This document shows positions 1 to 8,353 of a stretch of 64,000 nucleotides of DNA, piece by piece. The notes under the pieces are model-generated. The model saw nothing but the letters and a program-made list of their open reading frames with translations, did no database searches and was not told the origin of the DNA. Source of the DNA: Bacteroidota bacterium (lineage in GTDB: Bacteria > Bacteroidota > Bacteroidia > Bacteroidales > VadinHA17); NCBI GenBank assembly GCA_029547705.1, contig JAKPOU010000051.1, positions 1 through 64,000 of the forward strand. The letters run 5' to 3'. Position 1 is the first letter of the stretch. Each line of letters begins with the position of its first letter. The position numbers and the translations under genes are program-made.

Positions 1-33
1 GGAAATTTTCAGTATTTTTATCTATCATTGTAC

Positions 34-113
34 AAAGGGTGTTTTTTTGTTTTTAATCACTTTAAATATAGCTAATTAAGTTATAATTAAAGAACAAAAG
101 CACCCTTTTTTTT
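34..113 (+). terminator. Probable terminator of an upstream gene
   Basis: AAAGGGTG at 34-41 pairs with CACCCTTT at 101-108, and the T/G-rich and A-rich flanks inside extend the pairing imperfectly. The downstream arm runs straight into a T tract at 106-113. The loop is long, about 60 bases, so this is a weaker candidate than a compact hairpin. It would end transcription entering from left of the window. Confidence 0.4.
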
Positions 114-232
114 AAGTACTTATGAATAATTCAGGTTAGAATAAAGAAATATTCATATTTTTACTTAATTATTATCAGACAGGATTTTCTACATATTATG
201 AACCTCTGATCAGAATTCTAAAAATTGATATC

Positions 233-730
233 ATGAAGAAAATTATGCTTAAGAGTTTAAGTGTCTTTCTGACACTGGTGTTTTTAACGGCTCAAAGCTT
301 CAGTCTTTCAGCCGGTACCATCATGTCCCCATCGCACAGCCTAGATGAATCTGTTTTCGGTTACGATCAGAATGCTCTTGAATCAGCTTTTTTTGAACTG
401 GATGAACTGGACAACTATCTTGAGCAGAATGAAGGCCTGACCTATAACGATCTACAGGCTGCCGGCAATGTACTGATTGCAGGTATCAGTGATATTTCCG
501 CCCCTCTGGGCCTGCCGGACGGCGATGATGAGCTTCCCCTGGGGATCCCGGCTTTCTGGTGGGGATGTATTCTGGGATGGGTTGGCTTGCTGGTAGTCTA
601 TCTTGTTACTGATAAGGACAAGGAGCAGACCAAAAAAGCTCTTACAGGCTGTCTGATTTCCACCGGGGTGAGTGTTGCGATCAGCGTGGTTTATTGGGTA
701 TGGATCTTTGGCGCCACGAAGGATCTTTAA
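233..730 (+). CDS. Small exported or membrane protein of unknown function
   Basis: A 165-residue protein that I do not recognise. It begins with a lysine-rich start and a hydrophobic stretch (residues 5-27) that looks like a signal peptide. An acidic region with many Asp and Glu follows (about 35-100). Two hydrophobic segments near residues 108-126 and 140-160 should span a membrane; the loop between them is rich in Lys and Asp. The gene stands alone, 110 bases upstream of the YidD-like operon, and a perfect palindrome separates the two. No catalytic motif is visible. Confidence 0.7.
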   Translation: MKKIMLKSLSVFLTLVFLTAQSFSLSAGTIMSPSHSLDESVFGYDQNALESAFFELDELDNYLEQNEGLTYNDLQAAGNVLIAGISDISAPLGLPDGDDELPLGIPAFWWGCILGWVGLLVVYLVTDKDKEQTKKALTGCLISTGVSVAISVVYWVWIFGATKDL

Positions 731-783
731 TTTTAAGTAATACTATACATCAATCTGTTACAATCTGTTTCATGAGCAGATCA

Positions 784-809
784 GAAGATACCTCAATTGA
801 GGTATCTTC
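784..809 (+). terminator. 26-bp perfect palindrome, possible terminator
   Basis: GAAGATACCTCAA is followed directly by its exact reverse complement, so the 26 bases form a perfect dyad. As RNA it would give a stem of about 11 pairs with a small AAUU loop, followed by a weakly U-rich stretch. It lies 54 bases after the stop of the small membrane protein and 31 bases before the next start. It could equally be a protein-binding site for the operon downstream. Confidence 0.4.
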
Positions 810-840
810 GCTTTATATATTAAAAATAAAACTGAAAACA

Positions 841-1533
841 ATGCTTGATCCCGCCAGGGCAAAATGCTGGTTGCTGATTTTAATCAGTACAATATTGTTC
901 AGTATATCAGGTTACGGACAGGATTATTTCAGGATCAGGGCTGACTTTTCCGTTAAGATCAGTAACAGCAACGGAACAAAAAATCTGACCAGGGGAATAG
1001 TTTACTATGATAAGAATATCAGGGATCTTATATATGATATCTCATTTCCCAGGAAGGAAAAATGGATCAGCAGGGATACCTGTCTCTATAAGTTCAGCAA
1101 TGATTCATTAATCCAGAAAGTGACGATTCCATCCATTAACGAATTCACCATTTTCCATCTGGCCCTTAACTCCAGACTGAATGATTTCGGATTGAAAAAC
1201 ACGATGTACCAGATGAACAAGGTTGAAAAGAAGGGAGGCATGGTACTGTCATACTGGAAGATTCCGGAAAAGGCAAAAATATCAATCGATCATGTGGTTG
1301 TGGCAAAAAAGTCAAACAGGCTTGAAAGTGTTGTTATGGTAAACTCAGATCAGAAGATTATCAGCAAACAATTTTTCAGGAATTATATTAAAATTGATGC
1401 TTTTGAGTTTCCCTCACAAATAATCCAGATTCTGTATGATCCTGATGGCAGGGAAAATTACCAGGTGACGGAATTCAGGAATATCAGAATAAACGATATG
1501 ACAAACAGCAAATTATACGAATCTGCATTATAA
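841..1533 (+). CDS. Exported LolA-like or outer-membrane-associated protein
   Basis: I start this at ATG 841 because it gives a signal peptide (hydrophobic residues 8-27 ending SGYGQ); longer in-frame starts would add a non-coding-looking leader that crosses the palindrome at 784-809. The mature part (about 205 residues) is predicted beta-rich, with alternating strands such as RADFSVKISNSNG and RGIVYYDKN. That is loosely like the LolA/LolB lipoprotein-carrier fold, but I see no diagnostic motif, so the family is uncertain. It is the first gene of a four-gene run; only 6 bases separate its stop from the YidD-like start, so co-transcription is likely. Confidence 0.6.
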   Translation: MLDPARAKCWLLILISTILFSISGYGQDYFRIRADFSVKISNSNGTKNLTRGIVYYDKNIRDLIYDISFPRKEKWISRDTCLYKFSNDSLIQKVTIPSINEFTIFHLALNSRLNDFGLKNTMYQMNKVEKKGGMVLSYWKIPEKAKISIDHVVVAKKSNRLESVVMVNSDQKIISKQFFRNYIKIDAFEFPSQIIQILYDPDGRENYQVTEFRNIRINDMTNSKLYESAL

Positions 1534-1539
1534 ATTGAA

Positions 1540-1950
1540 ATGAATAACCGGAAATCATTCATAATCTTTATTTTTCTTTTCAACATTTTCTTTGTTTCCG
1601 CTATTTCCGCGCAATCTCTATGTGATCCTGAGCTGAAATCATTGTTCAGTTCCCCGGACACGCTCCGCCGGGATTTTACCGGGCCTCTGAAGGAAGCAAC
1701 AAATGAAATTCAAATAACTGCGGCAACTGCCTTTTTACTGTATAAAAAATTGATTTCCTCACAGGATATACCGAAATGCGTTTTTACACCATCCTGTTCG
1801 GAATATGCAATCGAAGCAATCAGAAAAAGAGGATTATTCACAGGTCTGCTGGCTGCTTTTGACCGCCTGACACGCTGCCATGGCCTGGTAAAACCGGGTC
1901 ATTACCCCTTCGATACTCAAAAAAACCGGTTTTATGATCCGCCGTTGTAG
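1540..1950 (+). CDS. Exported YidD-like protein
   Basis: The C-terminal half carries the YidD (membrane protein insertion efficiency factor) signature: LYKKLIS, then CVFTPSCSEYAIEAIRKRG, then RLTRCHG and KPGHYPFD. The three family cysteines are present, including the TPSCSEYA core. Unlike ordinary YidD (about 70-85 residues, cytoplasmic, near rnpA and yidC), this 136-residue version starts with a clear signal peptide (residues 1-25, ending SAISAQ) and an extra ~45-residue segment. The terminal GYDPVP-like motif is altered to GHYPFD. It overlaps the next gene by 17 bases, so the two are probably translationally coupled. I infer a role in the envelope rather than at the YidC insertase. Confidence 0.8.
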   Translation: MNNRKSFIIFIFLFNIFFVSAISAQSLCDPELKSLFSSPDTLRRDFTGPLKEATNEIQITAATAFLLYKKLISSQDIPKCVFTPSCSEYAIEAIRKRGLFTGLLAAFDRLTRCHGLVKPGHYPFDTQKNRFYDPPL

Positions 1951-2776
1951 AATAATTCTCCCTGCTTTCATTATTGCCTTCACATCAATTTTTCCGGCTG
2001 TTTCACAGCAAAACCTGCTTGACTATGAAAATTCCCTGAAATTCGCCGGCTACCTGAAATCAACCCTCCAGTATGATTTCGCCATGCAGGAATATGAAAG
2101 AATAAATTTCCTGTGGCCCGGTGATTCACTGGTTATTATGGAACTTGTACAGACTTACAGGCTGAATGACCAGTGCGACAGGCTTGACAGGGCATTTACA
2201 CTTATACAGGATAATATCAGTAAACATAATTCTGTCCGTTCTGCAAAAGAGTATCTTAATTTTGCCCTTAAATGCAAGTCAGAGTCATCCCGGTTTTTTG
2301 ACATATCGATAAAACTGAAACCTGAAGAAAGAACTTATTATAACCTTGCCTACTACTGGGTAAACCAGAATTACAACTCAGCTATCACATATTGCCGGAC
2401 CCGGATTGAATCAGGACTGGCAGCAAAATCCGATCTGTTTCAGCTTACCGTTGATTTTCAGAATGAAAAATATAAAAGTCCTGCTGTTTCGGTATTAATG
2501 TCAGCAGTTGTTCCCGGAAGCGGCAAGCTCTATTCGGGGCGTTTTGGCGATGCCATGGTTTCGTTTCTTTCTGTCACAACAAACACATGGGCTGCATGGA
2601 GAGCCTTTAACAAAAAAGGAATCCGAAGCGCAAACGGCTGGATCTTCGGCAGTCTTGCCTTCGGTTTCTATTCCGCCAATTTGTGGGGTTCGGCAAAGGC
2701 TGCCAAAACATATAATTCAAACCTGAAAAAAAGGTATCAGTCCAATGCGGAACAAATTATATATTCTTCTTTTTAA
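1934..2776 (+). CDS. TPR-like membrane protein (paralogue 1)
   Basis: A 280-residue exported protein: signal peptide 1-25 (ending FPAVSQQ), helical repeat-like region of about 160 residues (YDFAMQEYERINF, YYNLAYYWVNQNYNSA), then a C-terminal membrane region starting with MSAVVPGSGKLYSGRFGDA near residue 190. The P-G-x-G-x-x-Y-x-G hairpin motif is typical of small two-helix membrane domains found in Bacteroidota envelope proteins. The following gene has the same layout and motif, so the pair are tandem paralogues. Starts overlap the preceding stop by 17 bases and the next start by 32 bases. Function unknown. Confidence 0.75.
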   Translation: MIRRCRIILPAFIIAFTSIFPAVSQQNLLDYENSLKFAGYLKSTLQYDFAMQEYERINFLWPGDSLVIMELVQTYRLNDQCDRLDRAFTLIQDNISKHNSVRSAKEYLNFALKCKSESSRFFDISIKLKPEERTYYNLAYYWVNQNYNSAITYCRTRIESGLAAKSDLFQLTVDFQNEKYKSPAVSVLMSAVVPGSGKLYSGRFGDAMVSFLSVTTNTWAAWRAFNKKGIRSANGWIFGSLAFGFYSANLWGSAKAAKTYNSNLKKRYQSNAEQIIYSSF

Positions 2777-3599
2777 CCTGCCCCTGCTTTTCACACTGAA
2801 TGCCCAGGATATTCATCAGATCAGGCAGTTTGGTGACGAACAATTCAGAAATGGTGACTACAGGCTTGCACTTAAAGAATACCAGCGCGTCCTTTTGTTT
2901 GACAATGAAAGGGTCCACAACGATTTATATTCGAAAATTGCCTTCATACAATATTATTCCAATGAATACGAACAGGCGATGAGGTATTTCGATTACGCCA
3001 TAATAACCGAAAGGAATGACAGTCTCAGGTTTGAATTAATGCTAAAAAAAGCTTTATGCTGTTTCAGAATGAATAATTACCTGGCAGCGTTGAACGAGCT
3101 GTACGATCTTCCGGATCCTCCCGGCAGATTTCTTCAGAACAAAAAGAATCTGTATATGGGAATATGCTGTTTTGGCATGAACGATTATGAAAATTCAAAG
3201 GGCTGTTTTTCCGCTCTTCTCGATTCGCTCGGGATCCGCAATTTAGAAGAAGTTTTCAATGACTTCAGCCGTTTCAATAAAAAATTCAGGCCGGGGAAAG
3301 CAGAACTGATGAGTATGATTTTGCCGGGCCTCGGACAAATATATACCGGTAACGTTACCGACGGGCTCAATTCATTTCTCCTGATAAGCGGTGTAACAAT
3401 TTATTCCCTGGTTACAGCTGTAAACTATGCCATAATCGATGGTCTGCTGGTCCTTTCTTCCTGGTTTTACCGGTATTATTCCGGGGGGTTCAGCAATGCC
3501 TCTGACCTGGCACAAAAAAAACTCGACAGAAAAAAAGAAGAAGTATATGCCGAAATTCTTGCCCTGATTGAATCAAATCAGTTAAATTTACAGGAATGA
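2745..3599 (+). CDS. TPR-like membrane protein (paralogue 2)
   Basis: A 284-residue protein with a signal peptide (1-20, ending TLNAQ) and several TPR-like units (GDEQFRNGDYRLALKEYQRV, SNEYEQAMRYFDYAI, MNDYENSKGCFSALL). A C-terminal membrane portion opens with SMILPGLGQIYTGNVTDG near residue 190. Start ATG 2745 lies inside the previous gene (32-base overlap); it is preferred because it begins exactly at a good signal peptide. It ends the 841-3599 run. The shared PGxGxxYxG hairpin suggests that both paralogues sit in the same membrane, possibly together. Confidence 0.75.
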   Translation: MRNKLYILLFNLPLLFTLNAQDIHQIRQFGDEQFRNGDYRLALKEYQRVLLFDNERVHNDLYSKIAFIQYYSNEYEQAMRYFDYAIITERNDSLRFELMLKKALCCFRMNNYLAALNELYDLPDPPGRFLQNKKNLYMGICCFGMNDYENSKGCFSALLDSLGIRNLEEVFNDFSRFNKKFRPGKAELMSMILPGLGQIYTGNVTDGLNSFLLISGVTIYSLVTAVNYAIIDGLLVLSSWFYRYYSGGFSNASDLAQKKLDRKKEEVYAEILALIESNQLNLQE

Positions 3600-3665
3600 C
3601 CTGCTTCTGGTTTTCAGGACATATCGCAGCCTTCCCCTTATTTTAGGAATTAAAATAGATTAGTC

Positions 3666-4592
3666 ATGAAACAAAAAATTATGCCCCTTGCCGCTCTTGC
3701 TTTTTTCATCTTCTGCAACATCTCAGCAGCACAGTCTTTTACCCTGAACTTATGGCCTGACGGCATACCTGGTTCCCTTATTTCTGCGGAATACAAGGAG
3801 GTCTCCGTTGTTGAAGACGGTATTATCACCAGATGGAACAAGGTCACCGATCCTTCCGTTACCGTTTGCCTGCCCCCGGAGGACAAGGCAACGGGCACGG
3901 CAGTACTTATTTGTCCGGGTGGAGGATACGGGACCCTGGCATTCAATCATGAAGGAAACGATATTGCAAAATGGCTGAACGATAACGGTATTGCAGGAAT
4001 AATTCTTAAATACAGGCTTCCCTCCGATCAGATCATGAAGGATAAATCCAACGGTCCTCTTCAGGATGCCCAGGAGGCCCTTCGTATCATCCGCCGGAAT
4101 GCAAGGGCATGGAACATTAATCCCTCCCGTATCGGTGTAATAGGCTTTTCCGCAGGGGGTCACCTTGCATCAACCCTTTCAACCCATTTCGATGAAAAAG
4201 TTTATGAACCAAAAGACAATACAAGTGCACGTCCTGATTTCTCCATCCTTATCTATCCTGTGATAAGTATGGATGAATCATTCACACACATGGGATCACG
4301 GAGAAATCTCCTGGGGGAGAACCCTGCCGCAGAAACTCTCCGCCATTTCTCCAATGAGTTGCAGATCAGGGAAAACACTCCTCCCGCTTTCCTTGTCCAT
4401 TCCGCGGATGATGCGGCCGTACCCGTCAGAAACAGCATGGCGTATTACGAAGGACTTGTGAAATTCAATATCCCTTCCGAACTTCATGTCTTCCAGAAAG
4501 GAGGACACGGATACGGTCTGGCTGTCAACAGGGAAACACAGTCGGCCTGGCCCCGCCTGTGCCTGGAATGGCTGAAAGCATCAGGATTTTAA
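3666..4592 (+). CDS. Secreted alpha/beta-hydrolase (acetyl-xylan/feruloyl-esterase-like)
   Basis: A 308-residue exported esterase of the BD-FAE / acetyl-esterase type. The signal peptide covers residues 1-22 (ending NISAAQ). The oxyanion-hole motif CPGGGYGTLAFNHEG comes first, then the nucleophile elbow GFSAGGH (Ser162), an acid in HSADDAAVP (Asp248 or Asp249) and the catalytic His281 in GGHGYGL. The enzyme probably removes acyl groups from plant or host polysaccharides in the periplasm or outside. It directly precedes a GH92 lipoprotein gene (11 bases), which supports joint action on a glycan. Confidence 0.88.
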   Translation: MKQKIMPLAALAFFIFCNISAAQSFTLNLWPDGIPGSLISAEYKEVSVVEDGIITRWNKVTDPSVTVCLPPEDKATGTAVLICPGGGYGTLAFNHEGNDIAKWLNDNGIAGIILKYRLPSDQIMKDKSNGPLQDAQEALRIIRRNARAWNINPSRIGVIGFSAGGHLASTLSTHFDEKVYEPKDNTSARPDFSILIYPVISMDESFTHMGSRRNLLGENPAAETLRHFSNELQIRENTPPAFLVHSADDAAVPVRNSMAYYEGLVKFNIPSELHVFQKGGHGYGLAVNRETQSAWPRLCLEWLKASGF

Positions 4593-4603
4593 AAGCCCGG
4601 ATC

Positions 4604-6970
4604 ATGAAAAATTCCCTTCTGCTGAAAATATGTGTACTGTTGTTTCCTGTATTCACATTAAGTTCATGTGACCAGCCGGACAAAAATCCGTCCTCCTTTG
4701 TAAACCCCTTTACCGGCACACAATATTTCGGCCATACCTACCCCGGGGCAGCCCTCCCCTTTGCAATGGTCCACGTGAGCCCCGACTGCAACAATACCGG
4801 CTGGACTTACGCGGCCGGCTACAACTGGCAGGACAGTTCCATAATGGGATTCAGCCATACCCATTTCAGCGGTGTGGGAATGACAAGCGGAGGAGAGATA
4901 CTTATCCAGCCTGCAGTTAACCGGAAGCTGCATATTGTGCCCGGTCCGGCGGAGAATCCTGATGAAGGCTACCGTTCCCGCTTTGATCACAGGGATGAAA
5001 CCGCTTCACCCGGGTATTATTCCGTCCTGTTGAAGGATTATGGCATAAAGGTTGAACTTACCGCCGGCAAAAGGACGGCTTTTCACCGCTATACCTTCCC
5101 GGAAACAGAAAATGCACATATCATTATTGATCTCGGTCACCAGATAGGCACTGCACGGGCACCGGAAATGTCTGAAATCAGCGTTTCCGGCAACACACGC
5201 ATTGAAGGATATAAAAGCACCCCCGCCGGAAGAGTGTATTTCTGTGCCGAATTCAGCAAGCCTTTCCTGTACTACGGAACCTTCGATGCAGACAGGAAGA
5301 CTCCTGAATCTGACAGCGGAATCTTTCCCTACAAAAGCGGTGAAAAAGGAGAAAGGATAGGCGCTTTCGTCAATTACAAAACATCTGAAAAAGAACAGAT
5401 CCTGGTAAAAGTGGCTCTTTCATATACCGGTCCGGAAGGAGCCCGTAAAAACCTTGAGGCCGAACTGGCAGACCGGGATTTTGACCGTGTGAAAAAGGAT
5501 GCCGGGGATATCTGGAACAGGGAACTCTCACGTATAGAGATAGATGGCGCTACTGATGAACAGAAGGAAATATTTTATACATCCCTCTACCATTCCCTCC
5601 TGGCACAGTATACCGGTGAGGATGCAGACGGAAAATATTACGGTATGGATGGCAGGGTGCATACTGCCGAGGGATATGATTTCTACCCTTCATTTTCATG
5701 CTGGGACACCTACAGGTCGCAGCATCCCCTTCTGACAATCATTGCGCCCGAGCATGTGAATAGTTTTCTCAAATCCATAGAAGCCAAGATAAGGGATTTC
5801 GGATGGCTTCCCGCACAGCATTTCTCAAATGTCTACCGCGAGTCTATGGTGGGTGATCACCTCATACCCATAGTTACTGATGCCTACGTTAAGGGATACA
5901 GGGATTTTGACGCGGAATTCGTTTATGAGGCAATGAAGAAGAAAGCCCTGGAAAAGCCGGAGCCTCCTGTTCCGGAAAACGCCGGCAGATCCGGGCTCGG
6001 ATATTATATAAGTCTGGGTTACACACCCATCGATAAAGTCACGGAAGCTGTTCCCAACACCATGGAACTGGCATACGACGACTGGTGCACAGGAGTGATG
6101 GCAGAAGCACTGGGAAGGCAAAAGGACATGGAGCTGTTCATGAAAAGGGCCCTGAACTACAGGAATGTATGGGACAGCACAAGCGGATTCATGAGGCCGC
6201 GTAAAGCAGACGGATCATTCCTGGAAGAGCTGAACGGCCGTGAACAGACCATCGTGACAAAAAACGGACACTCCTACTATAAGTATTTCGATCCTCTTCT
6301 TGTAGGGGTAAGGCCAAACAGGCACTACACCGAATCGAATGCATGGCAGTACATCTGGTCCGTTCAGCATGACATAAAAGGCCTGATAGATCTTTTCGGA
6401 AGCAAAGAAAAATTCAACGATAAGCTTGACACATTTTTTGATATGGACCCCTCAGTAACAGGTCCTAAATATATCGGCGTTGTCGGGACCATCGGCCAGT
6501 ATGTGCATGGAAACCAGCCCTCGCATCATGTTGCATACCTGTATGACTATTCAGGCGAGCCCTGGAAGACACAACAGAGGACCAGGCAGATTTGTGATCA
6601 GCTGTATCGTCCCGGTCCGGGCGGCCTGTGCGGAAATGAGGATATGGGCTCACTCTCCTCATGGTATGTTTTCAGTTCACTGGGATTCTACCCTGTGACT
6701 CCCGGGAGCACTTCCTATGCCATAGGCAGTCCGGTTTTCGGAAAGGCAGTCATTCATCATCCGGATGGTAAAAAATTTACTGTCAGGGCGATAAACAACT
6801 CTGACAAAAATATTTATATTCAATCGGCAACCCTTAACGGTATCCCTCTTGAAAAACCATTCATTGAGCACCGGGATATAATGAACGGAGGCGAACTGCT
6901 CTTCATCATGGGACCGGAACCCTCCAGGAACTGGGGAATATCTGCACCTCCGCCCTCCCTCTCAGACTGA
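4604..6970 (+). CDS. GH92 alpha-1,2-mannosidase-like lipoprotein
   Basis: I start at ATG 4604, which yields a lipoprotein signal ending in LSSC; the earlier in-frame start at 4559 lies inside the esterase gene. The 788-residue product matches GH92 end to end: FVNPFTGTQYFGHTYPGAA at the N-terminus, SGVGMTSGGEILIQP, CWDTYRSQHPLLTII, GNQPSHHVAYLYDY and GNEDMGSLSSWYVFSSLGF. GH92 enzymes are calcium-dependent inverting exo-alpha-mannosidases acting on N-glycans and mannans. The Asp of GNEDMGS (about 680) lies in the conserved catalytic region. The lipid anchor puts it on the outer membrane or in the periplasm. Confidence 0.93.
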   Translation: MKNSLLLKICVLLFPVFTLSSCDQPDKNPSSFVNPFTGTQYFGHTYPGAALPFAMVHVSPDCNNTGWTYAAGYNWQDSSIMGFSHTHFSGVGMTSGGEILIQPAVNRKLHIVPGPAENPDEGYRSRFDHRDETASPGYYSVLLKDYGIKVELTAGKRTAFHRYTFPETENAHIIIDLGHQIGTARAPEMSEISVSGNTRIEGYKSTPAGRVYFCAEFSKPFLYYGTFDADRKTPESDSGIFPYKSGEKGERIGAFVNYKTSEKEQILVKVALSYTGPEGARKNLEAELADRDFDRVKKDAGDIWNRELSRIEIDGATDEQKEIFYTSLYHSLLAQYTGEDADGKYYGMDGRVHTAEGYDFYPSFSCWDTYRSQHPLLTIIAPEHVNSFLKSIEAKIRDFGWLPAQHFSNVYRESMVGDHLIPIVTDAYVKGYRDFDAEFVYEAMKKKALEKPEPPVPENAGRSGLGYYISLGYTPIDKVTEAVPNTMELAYDDWCTGVMAEALGRQKDMELFMKRALNYRNVWDSTSGFMRPRKADGSFLEELNGREQTIVTKNGHSYYKYFDPLLVGVRPNRHYTESNAWQYIWSVQHDIKGLIDLFGSKEKFNDKLDTFFDMDPSVTGPKYIGVVGTIGQYVHGNQPSHHVAYLYDYSGEPWKTQQRTRQICDQLYRPGPGGLCGNEDMGSLSSWYVFSSLGFYPVTPGSTSYAIGSPVFGKAVIHHPDGKKFTVRAINNSDKNIYIQSATLNGIPLEKPFIEHRDIMNGGELLFIMGPEPSRNWGISAPPPSLSD

Positions 6971-7173
6971 TTTCCCGGATTATTACAAAACTCATTTCGG
7001 GCAATTTTCTCCTGAAAAGTTAGCTTTCTGTACATCAGTATGTTGAAAACTTCAGGCTGTTGTTAAATAATGTTAATCAAAAACACTTCGGGCTGAAGAT
7101 AATTTCATTTATTTTAGTGCTACAATTCTGCTGTTTTGATGTGATAGCTTTATTTTGAGGTGAAACAAAGAGG

Positions 7174-7208
7174 CTTAAACAACGTTTAAGACCAATAAAA
7201 TAAGTTTG
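7174..7208 (+). promoter_or_regulatory. Candidate promoter and operator of the chaperone-usher-like operon
   Basis: TAAGTTTG at 7201-7208, followed by C, fits the Bacteroidota -7 element TAnnTTTG and lies 34 bases before the first start codon. No good -33 TTTG is found at the usual spacing. In its place is a perfect dyad, CTTAAAC (7174-7180), AAC, GTTTAAG (7184-7190), about 10 bases upstream of the -7 box. A missing -33 with a dyad in that position suggests an activator-dependent promoter; this is inference. Confidence 0.45.
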
Positions 7209-7242
7209 CAAAACAAAAGTCTGTTGTCTTATTAAATTCAAA

Positions 7243-7773
7243 ATGATGAAAAAACTCTTCGCATTATCAGTTATTCTGATCGCATTCACTGCCGGCGCAT
7301 TCGCACAGACCAATCAAGCTACAGCTACAGCCACGGCAACCATTGTAACACCTATAACAATTGAAGCAACCGGAAATTTAAGCTTTGGCAATATTGTACC
7401 ACATGCTTCCACATCAGGATCTGTTACTATTTCCCCGGATGGCTCTGCGTCATATTCCACACCAGATATACAATATTCTGCTTCACCCACCGCTACAGCT
7501 GCCAGGACTGCAGCGATATTTACTGTAAGAGGTACTCCGGGTGCGTCTTATAGTATTACACTTCCAAGTGGAAACGTCGAGTTGAACGGCCCGAATTCAA
7601 ATACAATGAATGCCCATACTTTTACAAGTGATCCCAGTATAAATAGTGGCCAACTCAGTAATCCGGGCGGCACTCAAACCTTACGGGTCGGGGCCACACT
7701 CAATGTTACCGGGGGCCAGGCACCCGGAACGTATACTTCAGATAATTTTACTGTAACTGTCAATTATAATTAA
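7243..7773 (+). CDS. DUF4402 surface-fibre subunit candidate 1
   Basis: A 176-residue exported protein with signal peptide MMKKLFALSVILIAFTAG ending AFAQ. The mature part is a DUF4402 domain: ATATIVTPITIEATGNLSFG at its start, an all-beta Ser/Thr/Gly-rich body, and the closing GATLNVTGG..PGTYTSDNFTVTVNYN. DUF4402 proteins are small secreted all-beta domains that resemble pilus subunits. The mature protein has an N-terminal run of alternating small residues (ATATATATIV) before the domain, as would suit a donor strand. It heads the six-gene operon; the next start is 20 bases downstream. Confidence 0.85.
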   Translation: MMKKLFALSVILIAFTAGAFAQTNQATATATATIVTPITIEATGNLSFGNIVPHASTSGSVTISPDGSASYSTPDIQYSASPTATAARTAAIFTVRGTPGASYSITLPSGNVELNGPNSNTMNAHTFTSDPSINSGQLSNPGGTQTLRVGATLNVTGGQAPGTYTSDNFTVTVNYN

Positions 7774-7793
7774 AAATTAAGGAGTTATCAGCC

Positions 7794-8333
7794 ATGCTCA
7801 GCAAAAGGCTTAAAAAATATTTTTTCTGCCTTGCAGCAACGTTGATTGTAACAGGAACCTGGGTAAAGGCACAGACCGGAACTACGGCAAGTGCCACCGG
7901 ACATATAATTGCTGAGGTCATCACTGTATATTCAGCAACTGAAATGTCGCAGATGAATTTCGGAAGATTTTACCCGGGTCCCCACGGGGGAGAGATCATA
8001 CTAACCCCTGAAAGCACTGTATCAGTCATGGGAAGCGTTTATAAGGAGGCCGGCACCCAGACTGCAGCAAGTTTTTATGTTTCAGGACATGCCGGAACTT
8101 CCTTTACTATCACACTGCCCCGGGAACCCGTTGTTCTCAATCATGTTTCAAGTGCAAGGACAATGTCAATAAGCGACTGGGTATCAAATCCGGGAATCGA
8201 ACCTGCTGCAGGAATTCTGCAAAACGGGTCTCAGATGGTCTATGTGGGAGCAACTCTTAAAATAGGCACACTGGAAGATAATCCAGTTGGTATCTATGCA
8301 GGAACCTTTAATATAACCTTTGATTTTAATTAG
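7794..8333 (+). CDS. DUF4402 surface-fibre subunit candidate 2
   Basis: A 179-residue paralogue of the preceding protein. The signal peptide ends WVKAQ (about residue 27). The domain has MNFGRFYPGPHGGEIILTP near the start, TSFTITLPREPVVL in the middle, and GATLKIGTLEDNPVGIYAG then TFNITFDFN at the C-terminus. About 27 mature residues precede the MNFG motif. Start 7794 is preceded by TAAGGAG at 7778-7784, an unusually good ribosome binding site for this phylum. It sits between another DUF4402 gene and the chaperone gene, so it is a likely chaperone client. Confidence 0.85.
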   Translation: MLSKRLKKYFFCLAATLIVTGTWVKAQTGTTASATGHIIAEVITVYSATEMSQMNFGRFYPGPHGGEIILTPESTVSVMGSVYKEAGTQTAASFYVSGHAGTSFTITLPREPVVLNHVSSARTMSISDWVSNPGIEPAAGILQNGSQMVYVGATLKIGTLEDNPVGIYAGTFNITFDFN

Positions 8334-8353
8334 CGCCCTAAAAATAAATCCAG

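Noticed and set aside
694..840. Longer N-terminus for the LolA-like protein
   Set aside because: It would cross the perfect palindrome and put a signal peptide in the middle of the protein; ATG 841 is better.
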